Notes: generated from the sequence alone by a model not told the origin. DNA of 64,000 nucleotides from a bacterium (GCA_022763185.1 JALEGL010000006.1:366838-430837); one strand, 5' to 3'. Counted from the stretch's first letter, positions 9,110-18,988 are shown. Numbers and translations: made by a program.

Positions 9110-10047
9110 TGAAAACAAAAATTTTAGTGACCGGTGCCTTAGGGCAAATTGGAACCGAGTTGATTTACCGTTTACGTAATATTTATGGAGCAGATCAGGT
9201 TATTGCCACAGATATCCGGATGCCCGAATCCAAAGAGCTGCTAGACAGCGGTCCGTTTGAATTTTTAGATGTGCTCAATCCCAATCAAATTACGCGTGTG
9301 ATGCAAATTCATGAGGTCGGCACCATTTACCATATGGCGGCATTGCTTTCTGCTATTGGAGAAACCAGACCCAATTTAGCCTGGGATTTAAACATGAATG
9401 GTTTGTACAACATGTTGGAAAGTGCACGTCAATACAAGTGTGCTTTATTTTTCCCCAGTTCTATTGGTGCTTTTGGTCCAGAAACGCCACTTGATCATAC
9501 TCCACAAACAACTATCATGCGTCCAAAAACCATGTACGGTATTACCAAAGTCAGCGGTGAATTGCTCTGTGATTATTATTACAATAAATTTGATGTCGAT
9601 ACCCGTGGCGTGCGTTTTCCAGGTTTGATTTCTTATGAGACGCGTCCCGGTGGTGGAACCACAGATTATGCGGTTGAAATTTTTAGAAAAGCCAAAAAGT
9701 ACGGCACCTACACCAGTTACTTAAAGCGCAATACTTCTTTAGATATGATGTATATGCCAGATGCCATCGATGCCATGGTACAGTTGATGGAAGCAGATGC
9801 AAGTCGTTTAAAACACCGTAATGCATTTAACATTACGGCCATGCATTTTACGCCAGATGAGTTGGCCAAAGAAATTCAGAAGTACATTCCGGACTTTGAA
9901 ATCAAATACGACATAGATCCAATCAGACAAGCCATCGCCGACTCCTGGCCCAACAGTATGGATGATTCAGCCGCTAGAGAAGAGTGGGCCTGGAATCCAA
10001 AATACAATTTGGAAAAAATGACCCAAGAAATGCTTGAAAAAGTTTAG
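9109..10047 (+). CDS. NAD-dependent epimerase/dehydratase, L-threonine 3-dehydrogenase (SDR type)-like
   Basis: 312 aa extended short-chain dehydrogenase. The NAD-binding TGALGQIG motif is at the N terminus, and the catalytic YxxxK is in MYGITKVSGEL. The segment FPGLISYETRPGGGTTDYAV is characteristic of the SDR-type threonine dehydrogenases that oxidise L-threonine to 2-amino-3-ketobutyrate. The usual partner, Kbl (aminoketobutyrate CoA ligase), is not next to it. Its start overlaps the ileS stop, so the two are co-translated. Other sugar-nucleotide epimerases share the fold, but the GGGTTDY segment favours threonine. Confidence 0.8.
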   Translation: MKTKILVTGALGQIGTELIYRLRNIYGADQVIATDIRMPESKELLDSGPFEFLDVLNPNQITRVMQIHEVGTIYHMAALLSAIGETRPNLAWDLNMNGLYNMLESARQYKCALFFPSSIGAFGPETPLDHTPQTTIMRPKTMYGITKVSGELLCDYYYNKFDVDTRGVRFPGLISYETRPGGGTTDYAVEIFRKAKKYGTYTSYLKRNTSLDMMYMPDAIDAMVQLMEADASRLKHRNAFNITAMHFTPDELAKEIQKYIPDFEIKYDIDPIRQAIADSWPNSMDDSAAREEWAWNPKYNLEKMTQEMLEKV

Positions 10048-10173
10048 TCAGCAAGGTTTCAACAGCTCGCTTGTGAGCGCTATAAATAGTTGGACAATTA
10101 AGGCGCTGTATTGTATCTGCTTCAAACTTTATAAATAAAAAATTCAGATGTATTTTTGAAAGGGATAAAGAAA

Positions 10174-10986
10174 ATGAAAAAAATTTTATTAAGTTTAATT
10201 TTAGTTCTTGGTGCAGCTGCCTACGCTCAAGATGAGGAAGCCACTGAAGATCTTTCAGAAAAAACGGCAACTCAAGCTGCAACGCAAACTGAAGTTGCTC
10301 CAGAAGTTAAAGCAGATGATATGGGTTGGAAAGCCAATGCAGGTTTAAGTGGTGTAGCTAACACGGGTAACGCTGTTAACCAAACGGTTAGCGGATCATT
10401 TTCTGTGGTAAACAGAGCAGGAATGAATAAGGTTGAGTTATCGGGTATTGGTGCCTATGGTCGTGCACAAGACGATGCAGGTGTGACCAGTACCAACACG
10501 GAAAACTGGAGAACACAACTAAGATATGATCGTTATTTGAATGACAGCATGGCCGTATTTGGCTATGGGCATTTGGGTCAAGATAGACCTGCCGGATTTG
10601 AATGGCGTTTTGGTGGTGGTTCTGGTTTTGCTCATGAAGTCATTAAAAAAGAAAAAGACTTTTTACGTTATGAACTGGGTTATGACTATACCCGTGAAGA
10701 TCGAACAACTGGCGTAGAAGCGGATATTCATTCTGCCCGTGTATTTGGGATTTACAAACGTAAAATTTCTGATTGGGCAGACTTTTCTCAGACCGTTGAA
10801 TTATTGTACAACTTGGAAAAAAGTGATGACTTTAGGTTTAATACTTTAACGGGCCTCATTACGAAACTAACAGATAAAGTTGGTTTCCAAGTAGGTTACG
10901 CCATGAGATTTGACAATGATCCAGTGACTGGAGCCGAAAAATTAGACACTCAAACGCAAGCAGGTTTGACGGTTAACTTTTTATAA
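10174..10986 (+). CDS. DUF481 outer-membrane protein
   Basis: 270 aa. A cleavable signal peptide (MKKILLSLILVLGAAAYAQ) is followed by an acidic/Thr linker and then alternating beta strands ending with an aromatic-poor LTVNFL, as in outer-membrane barrels. The body matches the DUF481 (YdiY, putative salt-induced outer-membrane protein) pattern: GLSGVANTGNAVNQTVSGSF, later LRYDRYLNDSMAVFGYG. The function of the family is unknown. RBS AAAGGG precedes the ATG; an upstream in-frame TTG at 10156 is less likely because it would extend the signal peptide. Confidence 0.8.
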   Translation: MKKILLSLILVLGAAAYAQDEEATEDLSEKTATQAATQTEVAPEVKADDMGWKANAGLSGVANTGNAVNQTVSGSFSVVNRAGMNKVELSGIGAYGRAQDDAGVTSTNTENWRTQLRYDRYLNDSMAVFGYGHLGQDRPAGFEWRFGGGSGFAHEVIKKEKDFLRYELGYDYTREDRTTGVEADIHSARVFGIYKRKISDWADFSQTVELLYNLEKSDDFRFNTLTGLITKLTDKVGFQVGYAMRFDNDPVTGAEKLDTQTQAGLTVNFL

Positions 10987-11014
10987 AAAATAATACATTG
11001 TTCTAATTATGTTT

Positions 11015-11049
11015 AAGGGCCTAGCGCTTTATTGCTAGGCCCTTTTTTA
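11015..11049 (+). terminator. Rho-independent terminator
   Basis: Perfect 11-bp stem AAGGGCCTAGC (11015-11025) / GCTAGGCCCTT (11034-11044) followed by a T-run. It ends the DUF481 transcript. Confidence 0.93.
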
Positions 11050-11102
11050 TTGAGTAAAAGATAAATTAGACCAAGAACTTATTTTTAAGTATGTTTATAG
11101 TC

Positions 11103-11471
11103 ATGACAATCAATGAATTAGCCAAAGCTGTCCATGATACAGCCAAAGAAAAAGGTTGGTATGACAAGGACAGGTCGTCTTTAGAAATGCATATGTTAAT
11201 GGTAACGGAGTTGTCTGAAGCCACAGAGTGTGTGCGTCAGGACCTTCCATCGGTTTATGCTCAAACAGAATCCGGGGTAAAGGTCACCGATATAGAGGCT
11301 ATTGCTAAGCAGAGCTTAAAGCCTGAAGGCGAGGCTGTTGAATTGGTGGATGCTTTGATTCGTATTGTCGATTATTTTGCGTATAAAGACTGGGATTTGG
11401 AACAAGTTTTACAGCTTAAAATGGATTACAACATTTTTAGAGCATATCGGCATGGAGGTAAAAAGTATTAG
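11103..11471 (+). CDS. MazG-like nucleotide pyrophosphohydrolase family protein
   Basis: 122 aa, one all-alpha NTP-PPase unit. The metal-binding helices are MVTELSEATECV (ExxE type) and GEAVELVDALIRIVDYF (ExxxD type). It resembles phage- and bacteria-borne MazG-like proteins of about 120 aa. Substrate cannot be read from the sequence; a dNTP is likely. ATG 11091 would add MFIV; I prefer 11103 (MTINELA) by comparison with the family N terminus, but neither has a good RBS. It is the second MazG-fold protein in the window. Confidence 0.72.
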   Translation: MTINELAKAVHDTAKEKGWYDKDRSSLEMHMLMVTELSEATECVRQDLPSVYAQTESGVKVTDIEAIAKQSLKPEGEAVELVDALIRIVDYFAYKDWDLEQVLQLKMDYNIFRAYRHGGKKY

Positions 11472-11581
11472 GCTGTTGGTTTAAATGGCAAAATCATTTT
11501 TTGTAGAGAGCTTAAAATTTTTTATTTCTGCAGTGAATATAGTAGACTCTGAGCGTACAAAACACATTGAAAGGTTTTAAA

Positions 11582-12913
11582 ATGTTTAAAAAATATATCT
11601 ATGGTTTAATCGTTCTTTTGGCAGTCAATGCGCCTGCTCAATATTTAACTCAGGGAAAAATGGAGTTTGGTGCATATGGTGGTTATGCGACGTTAGACTC
11701 TTTTAGTCAAACTGAGCCTAAAGATGCGGCTTTGTATGGTCTTCGTTTTGGAATTTTTGCTTCAGATAAAACCAGTTTTGAATTGGCTTACCAGATGTTA
11801 CCCACAGAGGCATTAACCACATCCAATGCAAAATTAAATACACTCAATGTTAATTATATGTACCATTTTTTTAGAAATGTACGATTCACACCCACCCTTA
11901 CTTTGGGTATGGGGTGGCTAAGAACCGATATTGATCCAATCATCAATCAAAGTAATGATTTGGCAATTAATACTGGTTTGGGTTTTAAAGTGTTCTTCAG
12001 TGAAAATTGGGCATTTAGAGCAGACGCGCGTTATGTTTATGCTGAAGTGTTAACGGAACATCAGCAGAACTATGAATTTACTGGAGGTATTTCTTACTTA
12101 ACCGGTGGTCATAAAGACGCAGATAAAGATAAAGTCAGAGATAATGTTGATCAATGTCTAAAAACACCCATGGGTGCTAAAGTTGATAACAAAGGCTGTG
12201 GAATAGATATGGATAAAGATGGCGTATTTGATGGTATTGATCAATGCAATAAAACACCCCAAGGAGCTAAAGTCGATACCAAAGGTTGTGGCATTGATAC
12301 GGATAAAGACGGTGTGTTTGATGGTATTGATCAGTGTGAAAATTCACCTGCAGGTAGTAAAGTGAATGAAAAAGGCTGTCTATTGGATGCAGATGAAGAT
12401 GGGGTGGAAGACAAAGACGATGCTTGTCCGGATACGCCCAATGGTATTGCCGTTAATGAAAAAGGCTGTCCAAGAGATAGTGATAAAGATGGGGTTTCTG
12501 ATGTAGAAGATTTATGTCCAAACACAGAACAAGGTCAATCCGTGGATATCAAGGGTTGTCCCCAAGTGGTTAAATCAAGAGGTGTTTTAAAAGGAGTTAA
12601 CTTTAAATCTGGAAGTTCAGAACTCACTTTAAACTCAATGGTTATTTTAGAAGATGTGGCAAAAGAACTTTTAGAATTTCCAAGGGTGCGTATTGAGATA
12701 CAAGGTCATACCGATAGCGTTGGTGCCGCAGAATTTAATCAAAAAATTTCTTATGCACGAGCAAAGTCTGTGATGACTTATTTGGTTAGCAAAGGTGTAC
12801 CGCAGGATAGAATGGTTGCCAAAGGCTATGGTGAAAGTCAGCCTATAGCAAGCAATAAAACAGCCGGTGGCAGAGCTCAAAACAGAAGAGTTGAATTGAA
12901 GTGGGTTGATTGA
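11582..12913 (+). CDS. OmpA-family protein with thrombospondin type 3 repeats
   Basis: 443 aa. Signal peptide (to about residue 21, ending NAPAQ), an N-terminal eight-strand-like barrel (about 22-175), five calcium-binding TSP3 repeats (DxDxDGVxDxxDxC, about 178-330) and a C-terminal OmpA peptidoglycan-binding domain with IEIQGHTDSVG and GGRAQNRRVEL. The family anchors the outer membrane to peptidoglycan; the TSP3 linker is a rigid Ca2+-stabilised spacer. RBS GAAAGG lies upstream. It converges on a PilZ protein; a weak hairpin (ATCCT/AGGAT) sits just past the stop. Confidence 0.93.
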   Translation: MFKKYIYGLIVLLAVNAPAQYLTQGKMEFGAYGGYATLDSFSQTEPKDAALYGLRFGIFASDKTSFELAYQMLPTEALTTSNAKLNTLNVNYMYHFFRNVRFTPTLTLGMGWLRTDIDPIINQSNDLAINTGLGFKVFFSENWAFRADARYVYAEVLTEHQQNYEFTGGISYLTGGHKDADKDKVRDNVDQCLKTPMGAKVDNKGCGIDMDKDGVFDGIDQCNKTPQGAKVDTKGCGIDTDKDGVFDGIDQCENSPAGSKVNEKGCLLDADEDGVEDKDDACPDTPNGIAVNEKGCPRDSDKDGVSDVEDLCPNTEQGQSVDIKGCPQVVKSRGVLKGVNFKSGSSELTLNSMVILEDVAKELLEFPRVRIEIQGHTDSVGAAEFNQKISYARAKSVMTYLVSKGVPQDRMVAKGYGESQPIASNKTAGGRAQNRRVELKWVD

Positions 12914-12944
12914 TCCTATCTTTTGAGGATATAACATAGTTATT

Positions 12945-14315
12945 TTAGTCAATGACAATAAGTTCATTGATAAAACTTAAATAGCAAATCAAGGCGCGAC
13001 TTTCTTTTTGTGAGATAGAGAGCGCCTTGGCTAGCTTTTCTTGATCATAAATTGTTTGCTCGGTAATTAGATGATGAAGGTTTAAAATCATTTGTGGCCA
13101 AAGATAAAGTTTTTGCTTGTGTATAGTGAAATGTTTTTCAGTTGAGAAATGACTAAAATGTTTTAAGAAGATGTCATCGTAGCCATTGAGTAGAGCAAAA
13201 ATATTATTTTTAATTTCTAAAGTTTCATTAAGCGCAATGATTTCTTTGGGTAACTTTTTAATAAAGTAGTAATTTAAGTTCAACATATTGGCCAAGTGGC
13301 GAAAGTTTTTTAATAAATACTGTTTCCATAAATTAAACATTAAATCAGCAGACAGAATGTTTTTTCTAATGAGATAATCTCTAAGATCTATAGGCTTTTT
13401 TAAATTCAAATTTTGCTTTAAGATACTTTGCTTTGATTTAGCAGAAATGGAGTTTGAGTTGAGAATAACCTTTAATAAACGTTGTTTGCTATTGGTTTCC
13501 ACATGCAGCAATTGACCATCTTTAAAATAAAAAGATGCGATGCTTTGTTTTTCAAAATTTGAGATGTTGAGCATCCCGGAGTATTTCATGTCAATAGAGT
13601 TTAAGATTATTTTAGCCAAAGGATGTTGAAGTAAGTTACCTTTATTGGCAATAGGTTGATTTTTGTATAGCTTATGTTGACTGAGTGTTTCATCAACAAG
13701 CAATTGCAATTGTTTTTGAGTATTTTGATCAACCTCACAGTAGACATAGTAGTGCTTACTATAAATGTCTTTAACAAGTTTGGTAACCGAGACACTAAAA
13801 CTACAGCTAAAATTTTGATCTTTAGTTCGGATAACAATATTGATGTTTGTTCTTACAGGAATTTTTTGTTTGTTTAAAAATGTTAAATTTAGATTGGTAA
13901 TTTGTGCATGGTAAAGGTTAATAAAATCAAAAACATGGTTAAAAACTATGATATGAGAGGATTCATGCTTAGAGATTTGTTGAGTATCAGGTGTAATATT
14001 TGTGTAGTTGGCAAAAATAGGAAAAGGGTTTTTGTGATCGTTAAGTTCAAGGCCCATTCCTCTGGGGTAGGTTTTATTGGTTTTTAAATTAACTTCCAGT
14101 TGTGGGCGAACCACTTTATATTGTACTTTGTGTTGGAAACCATTGTGACTAAAAAAAACGGTAATAGAACTGTTATTTTTCAAGATAGTTTGAGCGTTTA
14201 AAAAAATACCTGTATGTGAAAAATTTTCAATAACAGCAGATCGTTTTTTCCCATAGGCATAAAAGTATGCTGGAATTGAACTTGTAAAACGTTTACTTTT
14301 TCTTAGAACAGTCAA
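12945..14315 (-). CDS. PilZ-domain protein with DUF4388/PATAN-like region
   Basis: 456 aa, Lys/Asn/Phe-rich. N-terminal PilZ domain: RKSKR (RxxxR) near residue 5 and ENFSHTGIFL ((D/N)xSxxG) near residue 35, both c-di-GMP-binding signatures. From about residue 230, GMLNISNFEKQSIASFYFKD and the following helices resemble the DUF4388 (PATAN-type) module common in deltaproteobacterial signalling proteins. No membrane segment or signal peptide, so cytoplasmic. Probable c-di-GMP effector; target unknown. An HD-GYP phosphodiesterase-like regulator is encoded at 34.9 kb. Confidence 0.7.
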   Translation of the reverse strand: MTVLRKSKRFTSSIPAYFYAYGKKRSAVIENFSHTGIFLNAQTILKNNSSITVFFSHNGFQHKVQYKVVRPQLEVNLKTNKTYPRGMGLELNDHKNPFPIFANYTNITPDTQQISKHESSHIIVFNHVFDFINLYHAQITNLNLTFLNKQKIPVRTNINIVIRTKDQNFSCSFSVSVTKLVKDIYSKHYYVYCEVDQNTQKQLQLLVDETLSQHKLYKNQPIANKGNLLQHPLAKIILNSIDMKYSGMLNISNFEKQSIASFYFKDGQLLHVETNSKQRLLKVILNSNSISAKSKQSILKQNLNLKKPIDLRDYLIRKNILSADLMFNLWKQYLLKNFRHLANMLNLNYYFIKKLPKEIIALNETLEIKNNIFALLNGYDDIFLKHFSHFSTEKHFTIHKQKLYLWPQMILNLHHLITEQTIYDQEKLAKALSISQKESRALICYLSFINELIVID

Positions 14316-14325
14316 AGTTATTATA

Positions 14326-15483
14326 TTAAGGTCTTAAAAAATAATTTTCTGGAGCATATGGCTCCGCACTACGGATAAACAATCTTTTTTTTGCATCTAA
14401 ACTTAAGAGTACTTGAAACATATCACCTAAAAGAGCTCTTGAAGCATAATAACTATGTCCCAAATAATCTAAGCTTTGCAACTGCTCGTGCAACAAGGAT
14501 ACGTTAATAACATCAGTATTTGCAAGGTTAAAACAGTGTCCCAGACGTTGATTTTCATTGTAAATTTTTGAAGCTGTAATCGCATAATCTTTGTGCGAAC
14601 AATATACTGTCGTTCTATCAAAATATTGACGTATATTTTTAAAGTACAAAACAGCTTTTTGGGTAGCAATATCTGGAGCATGAAAAATACCTTCTGCAAA
14701 GATGGGTGCCTGTTTAATGATTTCAGGGTTTTTCTGAGAATAACTCACCAATCCAGGCAAGAATACTTGATGTCCCATCGAGTGAACTAAAATATGTGCT
14801 TTATGTTGGGATTGTACTAAAATATCTACCATGCGATGAATCAAGGCATATGATTTTAAACTGTTGTCTTTATTTTTGGCATAAGTTTTATGAATCATAT
14901 AACTGCTACCTTCGGCGCCGGCCGGCCATGATACCAGGACAATTTCGCCTTTAAATTTTAGGTCATATTTAATTTGTGCTGCCCTTAACACAGCTTGTTC
15001 AAAGGGAACATTAAATCCATGTACGAAAACCAGAATATCATTTTGAAAAGTACTCAATTGTGAACTTAGCTCATGTTCTTGCATAGCATTGTGTTGCAAA
15101 AATTTATAATTCTGATGAGAGCTGGCTCTTGGGTCTTGAGAGTAACTGATATCACCCACAAGATGGTTGGTGGGGACACTTACCTTACACGCACCAAAAT
15201 GAATTGTTTTATCGACATTATTCTCAAAAGTGTTGGGGCCACAGTTATAACTAAAATCACCTTGTTTTCTATTGGTCATGTAGTAGACAGAAATGGCTTG
15301 AGTTTCAGCATAATTATCTTCAAGCAGTTGGTTTAGTTCATTTTTTATGGCATCATTGCCGTAGTGGCGTTTAAAAATATTATGCTTTTGAGGCGCTTTA
15401 CTTGCACATGCGGACAAACAAAGAGACAATGCTAAAATTGTTAATTTTATCAAAAATTGCTTTTCTCTGATCATGGATGCCAT
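14326..15483 (-). CDS. Alpha/beta-hydrolase lipoprotein (DUF900)
   Basis: 385 aa. Type II signal peptide with lipobox LSAC (Cys about residue 26). The hydrolase fold shows DILVFVHGFNVPFEQAV (oxyanion region), VLVSWPAG and the nucleophile HILVHSMGHQV (Ser in HSMG). This matches DUF900/PF05990, where the members are mostly uncharacterised esterase- or lipase-like proteins. Predicted to be membrane-anchored outside the cytoplasm. The start is the ATG preceded by TGAGGA with a 5-nt spacer. Confidence 0.82.
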   Translation of the reverse strand: MASMIREKQFLIKLTILALSLCLSACASKAPQKHNIFKRHYGNDAIKNELNQLLEDNYAETQAISVYYMTNRKQGDFSYNCGPNTFENNVDKTIHFGACKVSVPTNHLVGDISYSQDPRASSHQNYKFLQHNAMQEHELSSQLSTFQNDILVFVHGFNVPFEQAVLRAAQIKYDLKFKGEIVLVSWPAGAEGSSYMIHKTYAKNKDNSLKSYALIHRMVDILVQSQHKAHILVHSMGHQVFLPGLVSYSQKNPEIIKQAPIFAEGIFHAPDIATQKAVLYFKNIRQYFDRTTVYCSHKDYAITASKIYNENQRLGHCFNLANTDVINVSLLHEQLQSLDYLGHSYYASRALLGDMFQVLLSLDAKKRLFIRSAEPYAPENYFLRP

Positions 15484-15582
15484 TATTCCTCAGAGTAGGC
15501 AATTGATCAATATTTATTGTTTTATCCTGGTGACAAGTTTTAACAGTAAAGATTTTTATGCTTTAGATTGATTGGGCACGCT

Positions 15583-17265
15583 ATGTTTAAAAAAGAAAAT
15601 AAATACAAATACTTACTTTTTTTAACGCCGTTATTGACTTATGTCTTTTTTTTAAATGCTCCAGCTTACTTTGATGACATTGTTCTTTTTCAAAACAACC
15701 ATTGGCTGCTATCCGGACCAAAGCCATCTTGGTTTCATGTTTTATTTTTAGATGGTCAGCAAAGCTTTGCCGGCTACAGACCTATTTTAATGCAACTATC
15801 ACAGTGGAATACTCAACTTTTTGGCGCTAACTTTTTTTCATGGCGTGTGATTAATTTGTTGGTGCATATCAGCAACGGTATCTTGTTGTATTACTTTATC
15901 CGTTCTTTTAAAGTGAAGCCTAAATATGCTTTTTACATGGCCTTACTTTTTTTAATTCACCCTATACAGACTCTGGCAGTACAGTTTGTGTGGAAACGCA
16001 GTACAAGTTTTGCTGTTTTTTTTATGTTTTTAGGTTTGTGTCACTATGCTTATTGTCGTTGGTATAAGTATGTTTCTGTATTGCTGCAAGTGGTTTTATT
16101 TTCACTGGCGTTTTTCTGTAAAGAAATAGCCATTATCTACCCTGCATTATTGTTTAGCTATGCGGTATTGAATCAAAAAAATCAGGAGCAGACGTTTGCA
16201 CAAAAAAGGTTCCTGTTTTTAAGTCTTTTTATTTTTGCAGGAATATTGTTGTGGTTTAGATTGTTTTACATTCAAGAATTGTTGGCACCAAGTTTAGGGC
16301 AAATGACTCAAAATAGAGTGTTTGATAAAGATATTTATTTTTTAAGTTCAATGCGCTCTGTGTTGCATTATATCATGTGGTTTTTTAATCCTGAGCCTTT
16401 TTTAATGAATGATCCCTTACCTGTGACCAAGTTGATCAACGGCTATACTCCGCTGTATACTATACTAATTGGCGTCAGTTTTTTTGTGCTATTTAAGAAA
16501 AACGTTTTACCTATTGCCAAGTTTTTTATTATTGGTTTTTGGTTGTCCATGCTGCCACATACTTCCTTTTATCCCTTGTACAATATAGAAGATCAAATCA
16601 GGATGTATTTTGCCGTTGCTTCCTTGGCTGTGTTAAGCGTGTTGCTTGTTGAAGGGGCATTGAAAAAATGGAAAAGTAAGCTATCCATTGAATACGTGTT
16701 TATCCCGATCACTGTTGTTTTTATCGCCTTAACTTGTTTACAAAATATAAAATACTACAGTCCACAGGTCATCTGGTCGGATGTTGCATCAGCCTATGAT
16801 CATAGTGATTTTGCGCATAGTGAGTTGGGTGATATTTATTTTAATCAAAAACAGTATGCAAAATCTATTGAACATTATCAAAAATCTTTAGCCATAAGTG
16901 CTAAGCCATATTATCGAATTAAAATTGCACGATCAGTCTGGTTAAAAGAAAACAATAAAAAAGCAGTGTATGCTGTACTAAAGCCTTTAGATTATAAGCA
17001 ACTGAATATTGAAGAGTTTAGTGATTTTTTAACTTTATTTATTATGATGAAGGACTTTGAAAAAGCGCAGTGGCTTTTGGGTCAGGTCATCAACCGCTTT
17101 CAGAATAATGAACGGTTGTTGTATACCGCAGGAAAACTCTACCATGCCCAAAAAGATTATAAAAAAGCCAGTGTTTTTTTTCAACAAGTGTTAAAAATTA
17201 ACCCACAAAATGGCTTTGCCCAGCAGTACTTACAACAAATCAAGCGTCAGCAGGTCTCTGAGTAA
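15583..17265 (+). CDS. Multi-pass membrane protein with C-terminal TPR repeats (TMTC/O-mannosyltransferase-like)
   Basis: 560 aa. About ten hydrophobic segments fill residues 10-390; the first loop has AYFDDIVLFQNNHWL and a later loop IYPALLF, an arrangement like GT-C glycosyltransferases and the TMTC/DUF1736 proteins. Residues 405-560 are three or four TPRs (for example AHSELGDIYFNQKQYAKSIE). The acidic DD in the first periplasmic loop is a likely catalytic or metal-binding pair by analogy with GT-C enzymes. Substrate unknown. ATG 15583 is chosen over an upstream ATG that adds MIGHA. Confidence 0.65.
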   Translation: MFKKENKYKYLLFLTPLLTYVFFLNAPAYFDDIVLFQNNHWLLSGPKPSWFHVLFLDGQQSFAGYRPILMQLSQWNTQLFGANFFSWRVINLLVHISNGILLYYFIRSFKVKPKYAFYMALLFLIHPIQTLAVQFVWKRSTSFAVFFMFLGLCHYAYCRWYKYVSVLLQVVLFSLAFFCKEIAIIYPALLFSYAVLNQKNQEQTFAQKRFLFLSLFIFAGILLWFRLFYIQELLAPSLGQMTQNRVFDKDIYFLSSMRSVLHYIMWFFNPEPFLMNDPLPVTKLINGYTPLYTILIGVSFFVLFKKNVLPIAKFFIIGFWLSMLPHTSFYPLYNIEDQIRMYFAVASLAVLSVLLVEGALKKWKSKLSIEYVFIPITVVFIALTCLQNIKYYSPQVIWSDVASAYDHSDFAHSELGDIYFNQKQYAKSIEHYQKSLAISAKPYYRIKIARSVWLKENNKKAVYAVLKPLDYKQLNIEEFSDFLTLFIMMKDFEKAQWLLGQVINRFQNNERLLYTAGKLYHAQKDYKKASVFFQQVLKINPQNGFAQQYLQQIKRQQVSE

Positions 17266-17277
17266 GAGATAACTTAT

Positions 17278-18858
17278 TTAAAGCCATAAAAATAAAACCA
17301 TACAGACAATAAAAACAACCAATACATAGCTCATGCTATTTTCAATGGATTCAAAGTAAAACAGTTTTACACGAGGCGCAGATATTTTGGGTGAGTAGAG
17401 AAAACGTCTCACTTTTGTTGGGTCTTTGCTGATTATGGGTAGTCTTAGTTTTGTAAAAATATCTGTAGGACTTTGTTGGCTATACTGTGTAAGCATCTTT
17501 TTAAAGATAAAAAATAGCGGTAAAGCACCAAAAAGAAGGGCAAAATGTTTGGCGGCATATTCAGAGAAAATGGTAAGATAATCTTGTGGGGCATTGATAT
17601 GCGTATAAACAGTAAGCGACAAAAGTAATACCGCCAAGATATATTCCAAAGCTCTATGGAGAGACCCTTGCTTTAAAATTCTTTTAAAATTGAAAAAGCG
17701 CATCGGTTTTAAAACCAAACTATAAAGTAAAGTTATATAGATAAAGGCCAATGCATAATTGAGCCAGGTTAAGCTTTCTTGAGCATCTAAAGCTTTGTAA
17801 AACCATGTGATTGCAGTAGATCCGTAACCCAAATAAGGAATGCCGAGAGCAGAGACTGAAAACACAAGCCAAAAAACGCTGTTAAGAGGAGACAGCGTCT
17901 GTTGTTTGTTGTCTAGTTCAAATAAATCAGAAGATTTTTGGTCTTCAGAATCCTGATTTTTTATAAGTGCTGAGTAACCCAAAAATGAAAAACAAGTGGT
18001 AATAATTAAAAAAAATGCTGATTGTGTAGAATAAGCAGTTCCAACACCGACAGCGCTTACAACCAAACCCAGTAAAACAAGACTAAAATAAGAAACAATT
18101 GCTGGCAAAGTGTTTTGCATCAATAAATAAATTGCAGCATAAAGACTGGATAAAATTCCCACATAAATAAGGTAAGGGTGACCAGAGAGAAGCTGGGTCA
18201 TGGCAAAAATGCTTAGTAGCGGTAAGGTGATGTGAGATAGTAGCTTGCTGTTGATACAAGACTTTTCTTGAGTATGAATGAACCAATAGTGAAAGGGAAA
18301 AACAGCGGCATGGATTAAAAAACCCAGTAAGATAAGATAAGTGGGTAAATCATATCCCCATTTAAAGTGTAACAAGGTATTGTCATGAACAATTAAACTG
18401 CCTGCAATTAAGCAAGAAGCGGCAAAAACTTGTAACAATAGGTAAGAAAATGCAGCTTTTTGAGCAGTATAGGTATTGCGTGAAAAAATAAGCAAGGCAG
18501 AAAATACAGCAACCAGTTCAAAGTGTAAAATAAACTCAGTCCATGTTGAGGTGCTTAATAGTTCAAAAGCATAGTATGCAATAAAGTAAGCAGCCAATGC
18601 AGCAAGTTTATTGACCTGTTTAAAACTTATCAGGGCTGAAAAAGATAGAGCAATAAGTAGTGTCAGTTGGAAATAATGATGAGGAGCAACAGCTGTATAA
18701 TTTAGCAAGATAAGGTTTTGTAAGCCGCTTGCATGTTCAGCTATAACCGTAGCTACAAGCAACAAACAATTGCCTAACCATAGCCATGAAAAATAAGGAG
18801 GTTTGACAAATAGACATACAACAAAAATAACAGGTAAATAGTGAATCAAGTTAATCAT
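17278..18858 (-). CDS. Mrp/NADH-dehydrogenase-type antiporter subunit, terminal gene of operon
   Basis: 526 aa, about 14 membrane segments, of the proton_antipo_M fold but divergent (short hydrophilic insert DQKSSDLFELDNKQQT near 310). It is the last of the antiporter operon and probably acts as a MnhA/NuoL-like or second MnhD-like subunit in the inner membrane. It lacks the MnhA C-terminal MbhD/MbhE domains, which are separate genes in this operon. Its start overlaps the 45-aa ORF upstream by 8 nt (ATGATTAA). Confidence 0.65.
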   Translation of the reverse strand: MINLIHYLPVIFVVCLFVKPPYFSWLWLGNCLLLVATVIAEHASGLQNLILLNYTAVAPHHYFQLTLLIALSFSALISFKQVNKLAALAAYFIAYYAFELLSTSTWTEFILHFELVAVFSALLIFSRNTYTAQKAAFSYLLLQVFAASCLIAGSLIVHDNTLLHFKWGYDLPTYLILLGFLIHAAVFPFHYWFIHTQEKSCINSKLLSHITLPLLSIFAMTQLLSGHPYLIYVGILSSLYAAIYLLMQNTLPAIVSYFSLVLLGLVVSAVGVGTAYSTQSAFFLIITTCFSFLGYSALIKNQDSEDQKSSDLFELDNKQQTLSPLNSVFWLVFSVSALGIPYLGYGSTAITWFYKALDAQESLTWLNYALAFIYITLLYSLVLKPMRFFNFKRILKQGSLHRALEYILAVLLLSLTVYTHINAPQDYLTIFSEYAAKHFALLFGALPLFFIFKKMLTQYSQQSPTDIFTKLRLPIISKDPTKVRRFLYSPKISAPRVKLFYFESIENSMSYVLVVFIVCMVLFLWL

Positions 18859-18988
18859 GGTCTATACCTTCGGCATTATTAGAAGATTGTTTTTTACAGA
18901 TTAAACAATTGCTCAGGATCATAATGGCAAGCATTACGCTAGAACCTAAAATAAACTGTTTAAGCAACGTTATGATGAATGGACTCAT
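18851..18988 (-). CDS. Small membrane protein (45 aa) inside antiporter operon
   Basis: Encodes MSPFIITLLKQFILGSSVML continuing into one membrane span (to about residue 31) and a short polar tail (KKQSSNNAEGIDHD). The ATG overlaps the stop of the 476-aa subunit by ATGA (18985-18988) and the TAA (18851-18853) overlaps the ATG of the next subunit, so it fits the coupling pattern of the whole operon. No family recognised. Probably an accessory single-span subunit of the complex; inference from context only. Confidence 0.65.
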   Translation of the reverse strand: MSPFIITLLKQFILGSSVMLAIMILSNCLICKKQSSNNAEGIDHD

